Shown: positions 25,535 to 34,981, numbered from the stretch's first letter. The stretch is DNA of 51,273 nt from Thermocrinis sp. (GCA_028276475.1 JAPYWH010000008.1:1-51273); one strand, 5' to 3'. The notes: generated from the sequence alone by a model not told the origin. Translations and numbers: made by a program.

Positions 25535-26479
25535 TTAACTTTTACTTTTATTATAAAGCACCCTGAGCCCATAATCTGTTAGTATGTGCAAGGGCTCTCT
25601 GTTCAGAGTGGGATCCCTAAAGGGCACCGCAAAGGGAGAATTTTTGAGCTTCTGAGCTTCTACTTCCGTCAAAGACTCCTCAATCTTAAAGCCTGCCCTT
25701 GTCCCTCCCATCTTCCTTCCCACAGGGGAGGTGCTTTGCAGGTTAAAGCCCAAGAGCTTTAGGGCTTTTTTGACCGCAAGGGAAGAGGTGTAGGAAACCC
25801 ACACACCATCCCTTTTTAAAAGCTTGGTGAGAAGGGCTAAAAAGTCCAAGGTCCATAGCTCAGGGTTTTTGTAAGGTGAAAACCCATCGTGAAGAATGGC
25901 ATCTGCATCAAAACTTTTAATCTCTCTCACCCTTTCCCTCGCATCCCCCAAAAGTAGTTTGAAGGAAATTCCATCCTTTTCAAAGGAGGGTAGGTTTTCC
26001 CAAAGTAGCTTCCAGTATGGCAAATATTCCTCCGGTGGTGGGGGAACATCTTTGGGTAATTCCTTTTCAAAGGAGACAACTTCAATGGCTATGTCCCTTT
26101 TCACATCCCTCAGGTGCTTGAACATGACCGCCACATTGTAGCCCAGCCCAAAGCCCACATCCACCACTCTAATTATCTTACTCCCTTCTGCTTTTTCAAG
26201 AAGTCCGGAGGGTTTTAGGAACTTCTCTATGCATTCACCTATGGCTCCTGCGGTAAGGCTATGGTAGGGCTCTCCATACTCTTTGGCTATTAAGGTATAA
26301 GAGCCATCTTTTGTAAGAGAAATGCCTTCTCCCAGGACGGAAGGCTTTAGCCAGCCTTTCATCAGCTTAAGGAGGGCTTGGTAGGTCCCTTCGTCAGAAA
26401 TTCCGTATTCCTTTTCTAAAATTTCCCTCAGCCTTTCCTCAAGTGGTGGAGCCTTCCTCGTCAAGATAAAAAACATCAT
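25535..26479 (-). CDS. MnmC2-type tRNA methyltransferase (DUF752)
   Basis: A 314-residue SAM-dependent methyltransferase. The SAM-binding loop is VVDVGFGLGYN (about residues 107-117) and the family motif is DADAILHDGFSPYKNPELWT. This matches the methyltransferase domain of MnmC, which makes 5-methylaminomethyl(-2-thio)uridine at the tRNA wobble position. The FAD-dependent MnmC1 domain is absent, as in Aquifex, where the stand-alone enzyme acts on aminomethyl-uridine formed directly by MnmEG. The ATG at 26479 or 26476 lies about 40 bases inside bpsA, so the pair are translationally coupled. Confidence 0.85.
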   Translation of the reverse strand: MMFFILTRKAPPLEERLREILEKEYGISDEGTYQALLKLMKGWLKPSVLGEGISLTKDGSYTLIAKEYGEPYHSLTAGAIGECIEKFLKPSGLLEKAEGSKIIRVVDVGFGLGYNVAVMFKHLRDVKRDIAIEVVSFEKELPKDVPPPPEEYLPYWKLLWENLPSFEKDGISFKLLLGDARERVREIKSFDADAILHDGFSPYKNPELWTLDFLALLTKLLKRDGVWVSYTSSLAVKKALKLLGFNLQSTSPVGRKMGGTRAGFKIEESLTEVEAQKLKNSPFAVPFRDPTLNREPLHILTDYGLRVLYNKSKS

Positions 26480-27506
26480 CGGAAATGGGATCGTTCCACC
26501 TCTTAAAGCCGGGCAGGGCTTCTATCCTATACCAGGAGGATTTATACCATATGGTCTTGGGCTCCCTCTTTACAGGGGCTAACTCTGCCGCCTTTGTCTC
26601 CGAGTGGTAATCCCATGTTATGTAATGGTTAAAGTTCTGAACTATGTCTGTGATGGCTACGCCAAACTCGGATGTGAGGGATATCTGAAAGTCCCTCCAA
26701 CGGAAGACAGAAGAGTCCCTCAGGGTCAAGCCAAAGTATCCAACTCCTCCCTCTTCCCTCAGGGTGGCAATGCCCCTCCCTATGAAAGCCCTAAAGGCGG
26801 GCAATGTTTCCGGTGGGTCCGACACAAAAACATCAAACTTCCCCAGCATATCCTTAGGGAAGGGGTTCCTAAGGTCCCAAACCATCGCCCTGGCGTTGTC
26901 TATACCCAACTCTTTGAATATTTGATTGTCAAAATCAATGAGCCTTTTGTCTATGTCTATGACCAAAACGCTCTTTGCCTTTCGGGTGAGGGCTATTGCA
27001 AGACCGGTTAAATCATCCTCCGCTCCTAAAACTATGATGTCCTTGTTTCTCAGGTCTCCCCTTGAACCCATGAAAAGCACCCGAGATATGGTAGTCTCGG
27101 GGGTAACGGAGCCCTGGTCGTAATCCCTTATAGCCTTTGGTCTGTCCTTTGTTAGCTGTAAAAACTCTCTGTAGAGGTTTAGCTCCGCATAAAAGGGTAT
27201 TCCTCTACCCTCACAGGCTTTGCAAAGGTGGTCTTCAAAGGTTTCTATGCCCAGTTCCCTAACAAAATCAAAGCCCTTTTGGGTCAGTTTTATGTTCTCT
27301 TCATCGTCAATAAAGAGAATGCCTTCGTCAATTAAAACCTTTACTATGCCCGATGCGGCGGGCACAGGCAAGCTTGACATATCTACGATCTCCCAAAAAT
27401 CTCCGCTTTTCAAAACTGCAGAAAGCGCCGCTTCCACATTTTTTTTGTAGATCCTTACTCCGCTCAGTTCTCTTGCCCTGTTGGCAAGCTCCACCAAAAC
27501 TTTCAT
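26439..27506 (-). CDS. bpsA: N4-bis(aminopropyl)spermidine synthase (branched-chain polyamine synthase)
   Basis: A 355-residue aminopropyltransferase that adds two aminopropyl groups from decarboxylated SAM to spermidine, giving a branched polyamine that stabilises nucleic acids at high temperature. It has a winged-helix-like N-terminal part, a zinc-ribbon-like CKACEGRG segment, the Rossmann motif IIVLGAEDDLTGLA, and SDPPET in the catalytic region, matching archaeal and Thermus BpsA. ATG at 27506 is chosen because AGGAGGT lies 5 bases upstream; an in-frame GTG 6 bases earlier overlaps that site. It heads an operon with the MnmC2 gene. Confidence 0.9.
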   Translation of the reverse strand: MKVLVELANRARELSGVRIYKKNVEAALSAVLKSGDFWEIVDMSSLPVPAASGIVKVLIDEGILFIDDEENIKLTQKGFDFVRELGIETFEDHLCKACEGRGIPFYAELNLYREFLQLTKDRPKAIRDYDQGSVTPETTISRVLFMGSRGDLRNKDIIVLGAEDDLTGLAIALTRKAKSVLVIDIDKRLIDFDNQIFKELGIDNARAMVWDLRNPFPKDMLGKFDVFVSDPPETLPAFRAFIGRGIATLREEGGVGYFGLTLRDSSVFRWRDFQISLTSEFGVAITDIVQNFNHYITWDYHSETKAAELAPVKREPKTIWYKSSWYRIEALPGFKRWNDPISDDVFYLDEEGSTT

Positions 27507-27613
27507 GCACACCTCCTGAAGGGTTTTAACCTATTTATTTTAACTCAAGTCCTCTGGAAACAAAGGATGTTTGAAAGTTGAATATGTTAGATTAAAGTTC
27601 TTCATCAAACCAC

Positions 27614-27642
27614 TTGACATTGTCAAACAGGTGGTATATATT
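27614..27642 (+). promoter_or_regulatory. Promoter and palindromic operator of the AbrB-like gene
   Basis: TTGACA (27614-27619), a 17-base spacer and TATATT (27637-27642) precede the ATG at 27651 by 8 bases, so the message is nearly leaderless. The -35 is half of a perfect palindrome TTGACA-T-TGTCAA (27614-27626). A second imperfect inverted repeat (GGTGGTATA...TATACACC) surrounds the -10. Both are plausible sites for autoregulation by the AbrB-like product. Confidence 0.7.
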
Positions 27643-27650
27643 TATACACC

Positions 27651-27893
27651 ATGGATGAGGTAGTAAAGATAATGGCAAGGGGACTCATAGCCCTGCCCAG
27701 CGAGGTCAGGAAGAAATTGAACCTAAAGGAGGGCGACATAGTAAAGTTAGAGGTGAAGGAAAACGAAATAGTGATCAGGAAGGAGGAAAGATTGTATGAC
27801 CTCAAAGGAAGCTTAAAGGGTGCAAAGGTGCAAGACAAAAGCTTTGCCCAAATTTTGCAAGAGGAGTTGAGTAAAAAGCACAAGGAGGGGTAA
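27651..27893 (+). CDS. AbrB/MazE-type (SpoVT-AbrB fold) DNA-binding protein
   Basis: An 80-residue protein whose first 46 residues form the swapped-hairpin AbrB signature: GLIALPSEVRKKLNLKEGDIVKLEVKENEIVIRK is read in consecutive pieces. The C-terminal half is basic and helical (FAQILQEELSKKHKEG), like antitoxin tails. Such proteins bind palindromic operators as dimers. There is no toxin gene beside it; flgD begins 3 bases after its stop, so it heads a flagellar hook transcript. It may regulate that operon and itself through the palindrome at the -35. A solitary antitoxin is the alternative. Confidence 0.85.
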   Translation: MDEVVKIMARGLIALPSEVRKKLNLKEGDIVKLEVKENEIVIRKEERLYDLKGSLKGAKVQDKSFAQILQEELSKKHKEG

Positions 27894-27895
27894 AA

Positions 27896-28522
27896 ATGGA
27901 GGTGAGCTTTAAACCACAGGAGCCAAAAGTTCTTCCACCCAACCACACGCCGGGGGTGGATAGCCTTACCTCTGAGGACTTTTTGAAGATCTACATGGAA
28001 ACCCTGCGCTATCAAGACCCTTTCCAAGCCCAAGACCTCTCTAAGATGCTTGACGATATGGTAAAGCTAAACCAAGTCAGGTTCTTTAACGATATGCGCT
28101 CCTTTACCGAAGGTCTCAAAGCCCTCTTTAATCAATCAACGCTCATCTCAAGCCTCTCTTTGGTAGGGAAGGATGTTATCTTGTCCACGGAGGAGGTAAA
28201 TACTGTAAAGGGAGGGCAATATTACCTTTTATCACCTGAAAACATATCTCAGGCTACCGTTAAATTCCTTGACGGAGACCAAGTGGTAAAAGAGATAAGG
28301 ATAGATTTAAGAAAGGGTTTAAACGAATTGAATTTGGACGGTCTTCCAAGGGGACAGTTTCAGGTAAAGGTCTTTAAGGATGGTTTGGAGTATCCAAATG
28401 TGCAACTTGGGATAAAGGGTAGCATAAAAGCTGCAGCAATAATGAACGGACAGCTACTTTTTGAGCTTTTGGATGGTAGCATGATAGACCCGTCAAAAAT
28501 AATATACTTGGGAGGTGTGTAG
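27896..28522 (+). CDS. flgD: Flagellar hook-capping protein FlgD
   Basis: A 208-residue scaffold cap needed for polymerisation of the hook protein. The N-terminal signature LTSEDFLKIYMETLRYQDPFQAQDLSKML, read in parts, is the conserved FlgD block including the Q-D-P motif; the C-terminal half contains the beta-rich FlgD-Ig/tudor-like regions. GGAGGGG precedes the ATG. It lies between the AbrB-like gene (3-base gap) and flgE (2-base gap), a tight operon. Exported through the flagellar type III apparatus without a signal peptide. Confidence 0.92.
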   Translation: MEVSFKPQEPKVLPPNHTPGVDSLTSEDFLKIYMETLRYQDPFQAQDLSKMLDDMVKLNQVRFFNDMRSFTEGLKALFNQSTLISSLSLVGKDVILSTEEVNTVKGGQYYLLSPENISQATVKFLDGDQVVKEIRIDLRKGLNELNLDGLPRGQFQVKVFKDGLEYPNVQLGIKGSIKAAAIMNGQLLFELLDGSMIDPSKIIYLGGV

Positions 28523-28524
28523 CC

Positions 28525-29895
28525 ATGATGAGGAGCTTTTTTAACGCAGTGACGGGGCTAAACGCCTACAGAACATGGATGGATATAACCTCAGACAATT
28601 TGGCAAACGTGAATACTATTGGTTTCAAGGGAAGTAGACCTATCTTTCAGGATGTAGCATCCTCCGTTATCGTAGGTCTAAACACTGTAACCAATACAAT
28701 GAAATCTACCACCTACGGCGCTGGTATTTTGGTGGATAGCACCCAAAAGCTCTGGACTATAGGCAACTTTAAACAAACAGGTGTGAACACAGACCTTGCA
28801 ATACAGGGAAGAGGACTTTTTATAATAAAGGACCCAGTTAGCAACGCTTTCTATTACACTAGGGATGGGCAGTTTAGGCTAAGCAGGGATGGGTATATGG
28901 TGAATTCGGCAGGATTTAAGCTTCAGGGCTTTAAGGTTGATGAAAAAGGAAAAATTGTTGGCACAGGTTTAGAGGATATACATGTTGTGCACCAGCCCCC
29001 GCCAAAAGCTACAAGCACCATAAACTTTTTGCAACCTTCCAACCTAAACGCGGATGCAGGCGTGCCAGCGGTAGCTTTTGACCCTACAAATCCTGCCTCC
29101 TACAACTACAAATACACCGTAAACATATACGACAGCTTGGGAACTCCCTATCAAGCAGACCTCTTTTTTAGAAAAACTGCAACGCCAAACACATGGGAAA
29201 TACATCTTAGGTCTGATATAGACCCAGCTACCGCCGGATACGAGCTGTCGGGAGATTGGACCGTGAGCTTTGACCCATCAGGAAAGTTGATATATAACAA
29301 CGCGACGGTTCTCAGGGAACCTTCCCCAGATGGTAAGAGTTATTTATATTACCTAAATCCAGCCGCATTAACTGTCCCCACCACTACCCCCAGCGGTGGG
29401 ACCTTCCCCACCAACACCGATTGGCGTGTGTATGTGGGTGAAACGCTTCAAACTGGGGCTCCAACCCCTGGAAATCCTATATCAAACTCCTACATTAACC
29501 AATATTCTGCAGACTTTGTAATAACCGCAGATCAAAACGGATACGCCAAGGGCGACCTGGTGGATGTGTATGTGCTATCTGAGGATGGTGTGGTTGTGGG
29601 AGTGTATTCCAACGGAAAATCCCTGCCCTTGTATAGGGTAGCCATAGCGGTCTTTTCCGACCCTGAGGAGTTGATAAAAAAGGGTGCAAATCTGTATGCC
29701 TCCATTTCAACACCAACTATAATGGTCCCCGGTGGTGCAGAGAAGGTGCGTTCTGGTATGTTGGAGATGTCAAACGTGGATATCGCCTCCGAATTTATAA
29801 ACCTGATCTCCGCCCAAAGGGCTTATCAGGCTAACGCAAGAACCATAACTGCGACCAATACGGTCCTTGAAGATACTATAAACTTGGTGAGATAG
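28525..29895 (+). CDS. flgE: Flagellar hook protein FlgE
   Basis: A 456-residue hook subunit. The N-terminal rod/hook motif FFNAVTGLNAYRTWMDITSDNLANVNTIGFKG (in parts) and the C-terminal EFINLISAQRAYQANARTITATNTVLEDTINL are the conserved coiled ends of axial proteins. The GRGLFIIKD segment and long variable centre fit FlgE rather than FlgF/FlgG. The centre is Pro/Thr-rich (PTTTPSGGTFPTNT). GGGAGG lies upstream of two consecutive ATGs. The gene ends the operon; a G-rich run follows instead of a hairpin terminator. Confidence 0.94.
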   Translation: MMRSFFNAVTGLNAYRTWMDITSDNLANVNTIGFKGSRPIFQDVASSVIVGLNTVTNTMKSTTYGAGILVDSTQKLWTIGNFKQTGVNTDLAIQGRGLFIIKDPVSNAFYYTRDGQFRLSRDGYMVNSAGFKLQGFKVDEKGKIVGTGLEDIHVVHQPPPKATSTINFLQPSNLNADAGVPAVAFDPTNPASYNYKYTVNIYDSLGTPYQADLFFRKTATPNTWEIHLRSDIDPATAGYELSGDWTVSFDPSGKLIYNNATVLREPSPDGKSYLYYLNPAALTVPTTTPSGGTFPTNTDWRVYVGETLQTGAPTPGNPISNSYINQYSADFVITADQNGYAKGDLVDVYVLSEDGVVVGVYSNGKSLPLYRVAIAVFSDPEELIKKGANLYASISTPTIMVPGGAEKVRSGMLEMSNVDIASEFINLISAQRAYQANARTITATNTVLEDTINLVR

Positions 29896-29925
29896 CTTAG
29901 AAGTTGGGTTGCTGGGAGAGGGGGA

Positions 29926-31059
29926 TCAGTAAGGGGAGGGTGGGGGAGGGGATTCTAACAAAGTGTAGAAGTATTCCAAGTCTTCCTTTTTGTATTTCAA
30001 GCTTGCAGTAAGCCTTAGCCTTGCCTCGCCCATTGGCACTGTGGGATATCTTATAGCCTGTAAAAAGACGCCCCTTTCAAGTAGATACTTGGACAACTCA
30101 AGGGCTTTTTCCTCCGAATAAAGCATTATGGGTAGAATGGGTGTGCTGTGGAACTTTACAAAGAAGCCCATTTCTGAAAGCCTTTTGTATATCTCCTCCG
30201 CCAGACTCTTCAAAGTGGGCACCATCCACCCTTCCCTCTCCAAAATCTCCAAAGCCTTTTTTGCGGACGCACATAGGGAGGGAGGCAAAGAGGTAGAAAA
30301 GATGAGGCTTCTTGCCCTGTTTACGAGGTAATCCACAAGCCTTTGGGAACCGCACACAAAGGCACCATATGAACCCAAAGCCTTTGAAAGGGTCCCCATT
30401 AATATAATGCTTTCCTGCCAATGAATACCAAAGGCGTAAAGTATTCCTTTACCCCTTTCCCCCAAAGTGCCCGTTGCGTGGGCTTCGTCAAGCATTAGCA
30501 TGCAATCGTACTCCTGAGAGAGTTTTAGTACGGTGGGAAGGTGGGCTATGTCTCCATCCATGCTAAAAACACTGTCGGAGACCAACAGACACCTTCTGTA
30601 AGCACTCCTGTTTTCCTTTAGGACCTCCTCCGCCCTCTCATAATCAAGGTGTGGGAAAACGAATACCCTTGCCCTTGAGAGCTTGCAAGCATCTATGATG
30701 GACGCATGGTTGAGCTGGTCGCTGAGGATCATGTCCCCTTCGGAGACCAAGGCGGGTATTGTGCCCAGGTTTGCCAGATATCCAGACCCAAATAATACGC
30801 AGGCGGGAACCCCTTTAAAATCCGCCAGCTTATCCTCCAAGGACTTGTGGTGGGTCGTGTAGCCGGAGACCAAGGCGGATGCACCGCTACCAACACCGTA
30901 ATCCTTTATTACCTTGATGGCTTCTTCCTTTACCTCGGGGTGTTCTCTTAATCCCAGATAATCGTTGGAGCAAAGGTCTATTAAGCCCTCCCTTAGGGTT
31001 CGCTTTCTGAGGAGTTTTTGCTGTTGTATTTTCCTTAGCTCCTCCTCAATCCAATCCAT
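29926..31059 (-). CDS. bioF: 8-amino-7-oxononanoate synthase-like enzyme
   Basis: A 377-residue PLP-dependent alpha-oxoamine synthase. Motifs: LCSNDYLGLREHPEV, GVGSGASALVSGYTTHH, SDQLNHASIIDAC, LDEAHATGTLGERGKG and the PLP lysine in GTLSKALGSYGA. BioF condenses pimeloyl-ACP (or CoA) with alanine in biotin synthesis; 2-amino-3-ketobutyrate CoA ligase is a close relative, but length and motifs fit BioF. ATG at 31059 overlaps the stop of the transglycosylase gene; an adjacent GTG is an alternative. The C-terminus is an unusual SPPPPSPY, encoded by the C-rich complement of a G-quadruplex-like run. Confidence 0.85.
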   Translation of the reverse strand: MDWIEEELRKIQQQKLLRKRTLREGLIDLCSNDYLGLREHPEVKEEAIKVIKDYGVGSGASALVSGYTTHHKSLEDKLADFKGVPACVLFGSGYLANLGTIPALVSEGDMILSDQLNHASIIDACKLSRARVFVFPHLDYERAEEVLKENRSAYRRCLLVSDSVFSMDGDIAHLPTVLKLSQEYDCMLMLDEAHATGTLGERGKGILYAFGIHWQESIILMGTLSKALGSYGAFVCGSQRLVDYLVNRARSLIFSTSLPPSLCASAKKALEILEREGWMVPTLKSLAEEIYKRLSEMGFFVKFHSTPILPIMLYSEEKALELSKYLLERGVFLQAIRYPTVPMGEARLRLTASLKYKKEDLEYFYTLLESPPPPSPY

Positions 31060-31991
31060 CACCTGATTATTACTTTTGCACCGTTCTCCAGTAGTATCGT
31101 TTTTCCCCCTCTTAAGGCAGTCTGCCCTTGGGGCAAATATATGTATGCCCCCGCCGGGATCTTATCTCCCCTTATGTGGGGGTTAAAGTCCCTAAAGACG
31201 CCCTCTTTCAGGTTCGCATCCATTAAAACCTTCTCCACTTTCGTTTCCTCTTTAACCTTGTTTGCCACCAATCCGACCTTTTCCGTGTTGATGTTCAAGC
31301 CATACTTTTCTGGGTATCTTGTAAGAAGCAAAACAGCAAAAAAGGCGGGGACATAATTTTTTGTTTCAAGGGGAAGAAAATTTTGCATCTCCCAAAAGTT
31401 GACCCCACCTGTCCTCCTTGCTACGCAATTTTCCCCACAGTTGTAAGCTGCCAAGGCGAGCTCCCAGTTTTTAAACGTCTGATAGAGGTCCTTCAGATAT
31501 ATGGCGGCAGACTCGGTGGATTTTATCACATCAAACCTCTCGTCTATTTCTCCGTCCACCCTAAGTCCATACCTCCTTGCGGTGGAGGGTATAAACTGCC
31601 AGAGCCCAGCCGCACCAGAACGGGAAACCGCAAAGGGATTGAAGGCACTTTCTATTGCAGGCAATAGGGCAAGCTCCTCTGGCAGACCGTGCTTTTGCAG
31701 TATAGGGATTATTATCGGCATGTAGTAGCCAGACCTTCTTAGGGTATTTTCAAAGGACTGCCTGTTTGCCAGAAAATAATTGACAAACCTTCTTATCTCC
31801 TCTCTGTCTGGGATCTCTATGTTAAAGACCTTAGCCTCCTGCGCTAAAAACCTCTCCTCCTCCTCTGAAAAGCCAAAGTTTCCTTTTTTAACCACATCTA
31901 TGTTGCTGTTTTTGTAAGGAAATACGCTCTGCCTTATGGTGGGCGTACAGGAGGACAAGAGGGCAAGGGCAAAAAGCACTACTATTTTCAT
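31059..31991 (-). CDS. Lipoprotein lytic murein transglycosylase (MltD-like)
   Basis: A 310-residue outer-membrane-type lipoprotein. The signal peptide and lipobox are MKIVVLFALALLSSC (lipidated Cys15). The SLT domain includes PAIESAFNPFAVSRSGAAGLWQF, with catalytic Glu in ES, then TARRYGL and AAYNCGE. It cleaves peptidoglycan to give 1,6-anhydromuropeptides. The C-terminal 90 residues are basic and beta-rich (DKIPAGAYIYLPQG), as in MltD relatives, without a clear LysM repeat. ATG at 31991 follows GGGGAGG by 4 bases; longer versions would overlap the divergent DnaC-like gene and lose the signal peptide. Confidence 0.88.
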   Translation of the reverse strand: MKIVVLFALALLSSCTPTIRQSVFPYKNSNIDVVKKGNFGFSEEEERFLAQEAKVFNIEIPDREEIRRFVNYFLANRQSFENTLRRSGYYMPIIIPILQKHGLPEELALLPAIESAFNPFAVSRSGAAGLWQFIPSTARRYGLRVDGEIDERFDVIKSTESAAIYLKDLYQTFKNWELALAAYNCGENCVARRTGGVNFWEMQNFLPLETKNYVPAFFAVLLLTRYPEKYGLNINTEKVGLVANKVKEETKVEKVLMDANLKEGVFRDFNPHIRGDKIPAGAYIYLPQGQTALRGGKTILLENGAKVIIR

Positions 31992-32009
31992 TTTTCCTCC
32001 CCTTGGGAT

Positions 32010-32018
32010 TAATATAAT
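32010..32018 (+). promoter_or_regulatory. -10 region of the DnaC-like gene
   Basis: TAATAT (32010-32015) and TATAAT (32013-32018) overlap directly upstream of the ATG at 32022. The first predicts initiation on the ATG itself. No ribosome site is present. Confidence 0.35.
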
Positions 32019-32021
32019 ACC

Positions 32022-32678
32022 ATGGCAAACAAAAACTGTCCAATCTGTAAGGGAACAGGCTTTGTGGATAAGGGTAACGTGGTTGAACTGTGCCAGTGTA
32101 GGTTTAAGGAGGAGAACTTTCAAAGGCTTTTGAACATTCCTAAAAAGTTCAGGAGTGCGGAGCTTGATAACTACCAACCCATCTCCCCAGCCCAAAGGAG
32201 AGCCCTTGAAGTTTGTAAAGACTTTGTTTTCAATTTTGACCCCGAGGAGGGCAAGGGCATTACCTTAGTGGGACCTCCCCAGATGGGAAAGACCCATTTG
32301 GTAGTGGGCGTCCTAAAGGCACTATACATACAAAAAAGGATCAGAGGCTTTTTCTTTGATACTAAGGAGATGCTTTTTCAACTTAGGTTTTACGCAGGCT
32401 CTCAGGAAGATAAATACAGCAGACTGCTCAGGTTTTTGATGAGAATTCCTGTTTTGGTGCTGGATGACCTGGGCAGTGAAAGGCTCTCCGACTGGAGCAT
32501 AGAGGTTATCTCTTTGCTTATCACATACCGCTACAATCATCAACTTAGCACCCTGATCACCACCAACTACCAGCTTAAGAAGTCCGAGGAAGACCTTTTA
32601 AACAGTTTGGAGGAGAGGCTTTCCCCCGGGGTGGTGGGGAAGCTCTTCCACATGAACGAAGTGGTCTATGTTTCCTAA
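32022..32678 (+). CDS. dnaC: DnaC/IstB-type AAA+ ATPase, probable helicase loader
   Basis: A 218-residue AAA+ protein. The N-terminus has a four-cysteine cluster (CPICKGTGF...LCQC) that may bind zinc. The ATPase core has Walker [11 protein letters not shown], Walker [10 protein letters not shown], sensor 1 LITTNY and an arginine-rich end ([11 protein letters not shown]). This matches DnaC/DnaI helicase loaders, as in Aquifex DnaC, rather than transposon IstB, since no transposase is near. It overlaps metE by 4 bases at the 3' ends. Divergent from the transglycosylase gene across 30 bases. Confidence 0.82.
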   Translation: MANKNCPICKGTGFVDKGNVVELCQCRFKEENFQRLLNIPKKFRSAELDNYQPISPAQRRALEVCKDFVFNFDPEEGKGITLVGPPQMGKTHLVVGVLKALYIQKRIRGFFFDTKEMLFQLRFYAGSQEDKYSRLLRFLMRIPVLVLDDLGSERLSDWSIEVISLLITYRYNHQLSTLITTNYQLKKSEEDLLNSLEERLSPGVVGKLFHMNEVVYVS

Positions 32679-34951
32679 ACACTAACCAGCTCTTTTCTCA
32701 GCTCCTCCGCACATTCCACCATGTTTTTGAGGGCTGGCACCACCTCTTCCCACCTTCTTGTCTTTAGCCCGCAGTCTGGATTTACCCAAAGTAGTTCCAC
32801 GGGCAACACCTTCATCGCCCTTTCCAAAATTTGCCTTATGCTGTTCTTGTCCGGTATGGCGGGAGAGTGTATATCATAAACACCTATGCCGATCTGTCTG
32901 TCCCAACCTTTGAAGTTTTCAAAGGCAGATAAGATCTCTCCCTTGCTCCGGGATGCCTCTATGGATATAACATCAAAATCCATCTGATATATGTACTCTA
33001 TGACTTCGTTAAACTCCGAATAGCACATGTGGGTGTGAATTTGGGTCTGGGGTTTTGCCTTGGAGCAGAGCCTAAAGGCTTTTACCGCCCAGTTAAAGTA
33101 ATGGGGCCAATCCCTTTTCTTTAAGGGTGCCCCTTCCCTAAAGGCGGGCTCGTCTATCTGTATTATCTTGATGCCAGCATTCTCTAAATCCTTTACTTCT
33201 TCCAGCAAGGCTAAGGCTATCTGGTAGGCGATCTCTTCCTTGGGAATGTCCTCTCTGTAGTAGCTCCAGTTAAGTATGGTGACGGGTCCGGTTAGCATGC
33301 CCTTAACGGGCTTTTGGGTCAAAGACTGGGCGTAGATGATCTCCTTCAGGGTCATGTGTTCTGGGCGATAAACATCTCCGTATATGATGGGGGGTCTATA
33401 GACCCTTGAACCGTAAGAGAGAACCCATCCGTGTTTGGTGGTGGCAACTCCACCAAGCTTTTCTGCAAAGAACTCCACCATGTCGGTCCTTTCAAACTCG
33501 CCGTGCACCAAAACATCCAGTCCAATATCCTCTTGAACCCTTATGACCTTCTCTATCTGTTCTTTTATAAACCTTTCGTACTCTTCGGAGCTTAGCTTGC
33601 GGTTGCGGTATTCGGTCCTTGCCCTTCTGACTTCCTCCGTCTGTGGGAAAGAGCCTATGGTGGTGGTGGGGAGCAATGGAAGCTTTAGGATGTCTTGTTG
33701 AAGTTTTATCCTCTCCTGGTAGGGAACCTCTCTCACAAAGTCCTCTTCCCGCAGGTTCTTGACCTTTTCTCTAACCTCAGGAACCTCTCCGAACTTGGTG
33801 GAGAGGAGCTTTTTAACCCTGTCCACCTCCAACCTTGCCTGCTGGTCGCCCTCAAGGGCGGACTTTATAGTGTTTAGCTCAAAAAGCTTTTCCTTTGCAA
33901 AGGCAAGCCTTTCTTTTAAACCATCTTCCAATTCATTTTCCGGCTCTACGCTAATAGGTAGATGAAAGAGAGGACAGGAGTTGGTAATGATAACATCTTT
34001 AGCATATTTGCTAAGCTCTTCCACCAATCGGACCTTCTCATCCAAGCATGCCCTCCAAACCTGCCTGCCGTTTATTACACCCGCTATGAGCACTTTGTCC
34101 TCTGGAAAACCAAACCTTCTTATATTCTCAAGGTTTTCCCTGTTGGAAACAAGGTCAAAGCCCAGAGCCTTCACGGTGAGTTTTATATACCTTTGGTAGT
34201 CGGAGACGCTGTCGTAGTAAGTTAAAAGGTATATGTCCAGGTATTTTGAAAGGCAAGAATACATCTCTTCCACCAGGTCCCACTCATAGTCCTTGAGCTC
34301 CAAGCAGAGGGCTGGGTCTTGGACAAGCACCTCTTTTACACCCTCCTCCTTTAATTCTTTAAAAACCTCCTCATAAACTCCAAAAACTGCGTTGAAGTAT
34401 TTTTCAAAGGTAGCCTGGTCTTCTATTTTTGAAAGCTCAAGGATGGGGAAGGGACCCTCTTCCTTTCTTTTGAGGGCTTTTGAAAGCTTTAAGAAGGTAA
34501 AGGGCGAAAGGATTTTGGGGATGGTCTCCACACCCATAGCCTTAAAGAACCTATACTCCTCAAGGGGGTAATTTTTCAAGGGCTTTAGCTCCGCATTCTC
34601 CAGCTCTGGCACCAAGTAGTGATAGTTGGTGTTGAAGTATTTGGTCATCTCAAGGGCATACTTGCCCCTTGCCATTTCAAAGTAGGTTTTTAAGCCTTCA
34701 TACTGTCCAAAACGGGAGGGTATGGCAGAAAGCATTACCGCAGTGTCCAAGACAAAGTCGTAGTAAGGTAGCTCGTTGGATGGGATCATATCCACATTTT
34801 GCCTGTAGTTTTCCACCATCCACCGACGGAGGTTGTTCATTCCATCCACAAACTGGGTTTCGTCTATCTTACCCTTCCAAAAGTTTTCAAGCAAAGATTT
34901 GAACTCCCTCTTTTCGCCAAGCTTTGGAAATCCATAAGCCAAAGTTTTCAT
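32675..34951 (-). CDS. metE: 5-methyltetrahydropteroyltriglutamate--homocysteine methyltransferase (cobalamin-independent)
   Basis: A 758-residue two-barrel methionine synthase. The C-terminal barrel carries the zinc ligands: His and Cys in HTHMCYSEF, Glu near ISIEASRS and Cys in [25 protein letters not shown] marks its start, and the N-terminal barrel begins [16 protein letters not shown]. It transfers a methyl group to homocysteine without B12. ATG at 34951 follows GGAGG by 7 bases; a longer start at 35002 would read through the promoter-like TATAAT (34987-34982) and overlap the epimerase gene. Confidence 0.95.
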   Translation of the reverse strand: MKTLAYGFPKLGEKREFKSLLENFWKGKIDETQFVDGMNNLRRWMVENYRQNVDMIPSNELPYYDFVLDTAVMLSAIPSRFGQYEGLKTYFEMARGKYALEMTKYFNTNYHYLVPELENAELKPLKNYPLEEYRFFKAMGVETIPKILSPFTFLKLSKALKRKEEGPFPILELSKIEDQATFEKYFNAVFGVYEEVFKELKEEGVKEVLVQDPALCLELKDYEWDLVEEMYSCLSKYLDIYLLTYYDSVSDYQRYIKLTVKALGFDLVSNRENLENIRRFGFPEDKVLIAGVINGRQVWRACLDEKVRLVEELSKYAKDVIITNSCPLFHLPISVEPENELEDGLKERLAFAKEKLFELNTIKSALEGDQQARLEVDRVKKLLSTKFGEVPEVREKVKNLREEDFVREVPYQERIKLQQDILKLPLLPTTTIGSFPQTEEVRRARTEYRNRKLSSEEYERFIKEQIEKVIRVQEDIGLDVLVHGEFERTDMVEFFAEKLGGVATTKHGWVLSYGSRVYRPPIIYGDVYRPEHMTLKEIIYAQSLTQKPVKGMLTGPVTILNWSYYREDIPKEEIAYQIALALLEEVKDLENAGIKIIQIDEPAFREGAPLKKRDWPHYFNWAVKAFRLCSKAKPQTQIHTHMCYSEFNEVIEYIYQMDFDVISIEASRSKGEILSAFENFKGWDRQIGIGVYDIHSPAIPDKNSIRQILERAMKVLPVELLWVNPDCGLKTRRWEEVVPALKNMVECAEELRKELVSV

Positions 34952-34981
34952 ACCAGCACCTCCGCAAATTTTGGACTGAAA

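Noticed and set aside
27651-27893. Toxin-antitoxin pair
   Set aside because: Only the AbrB/MazE-like half is present; the next gene is flgD and no toxin-like frame is adjacent.
32022-32678. IstB transposon helper ATPase
   Set aside because: No IstA-like transposase or terminal repeats nearby; the N-terminal Cys cluster and context fit a DnaC-type helicase loader.
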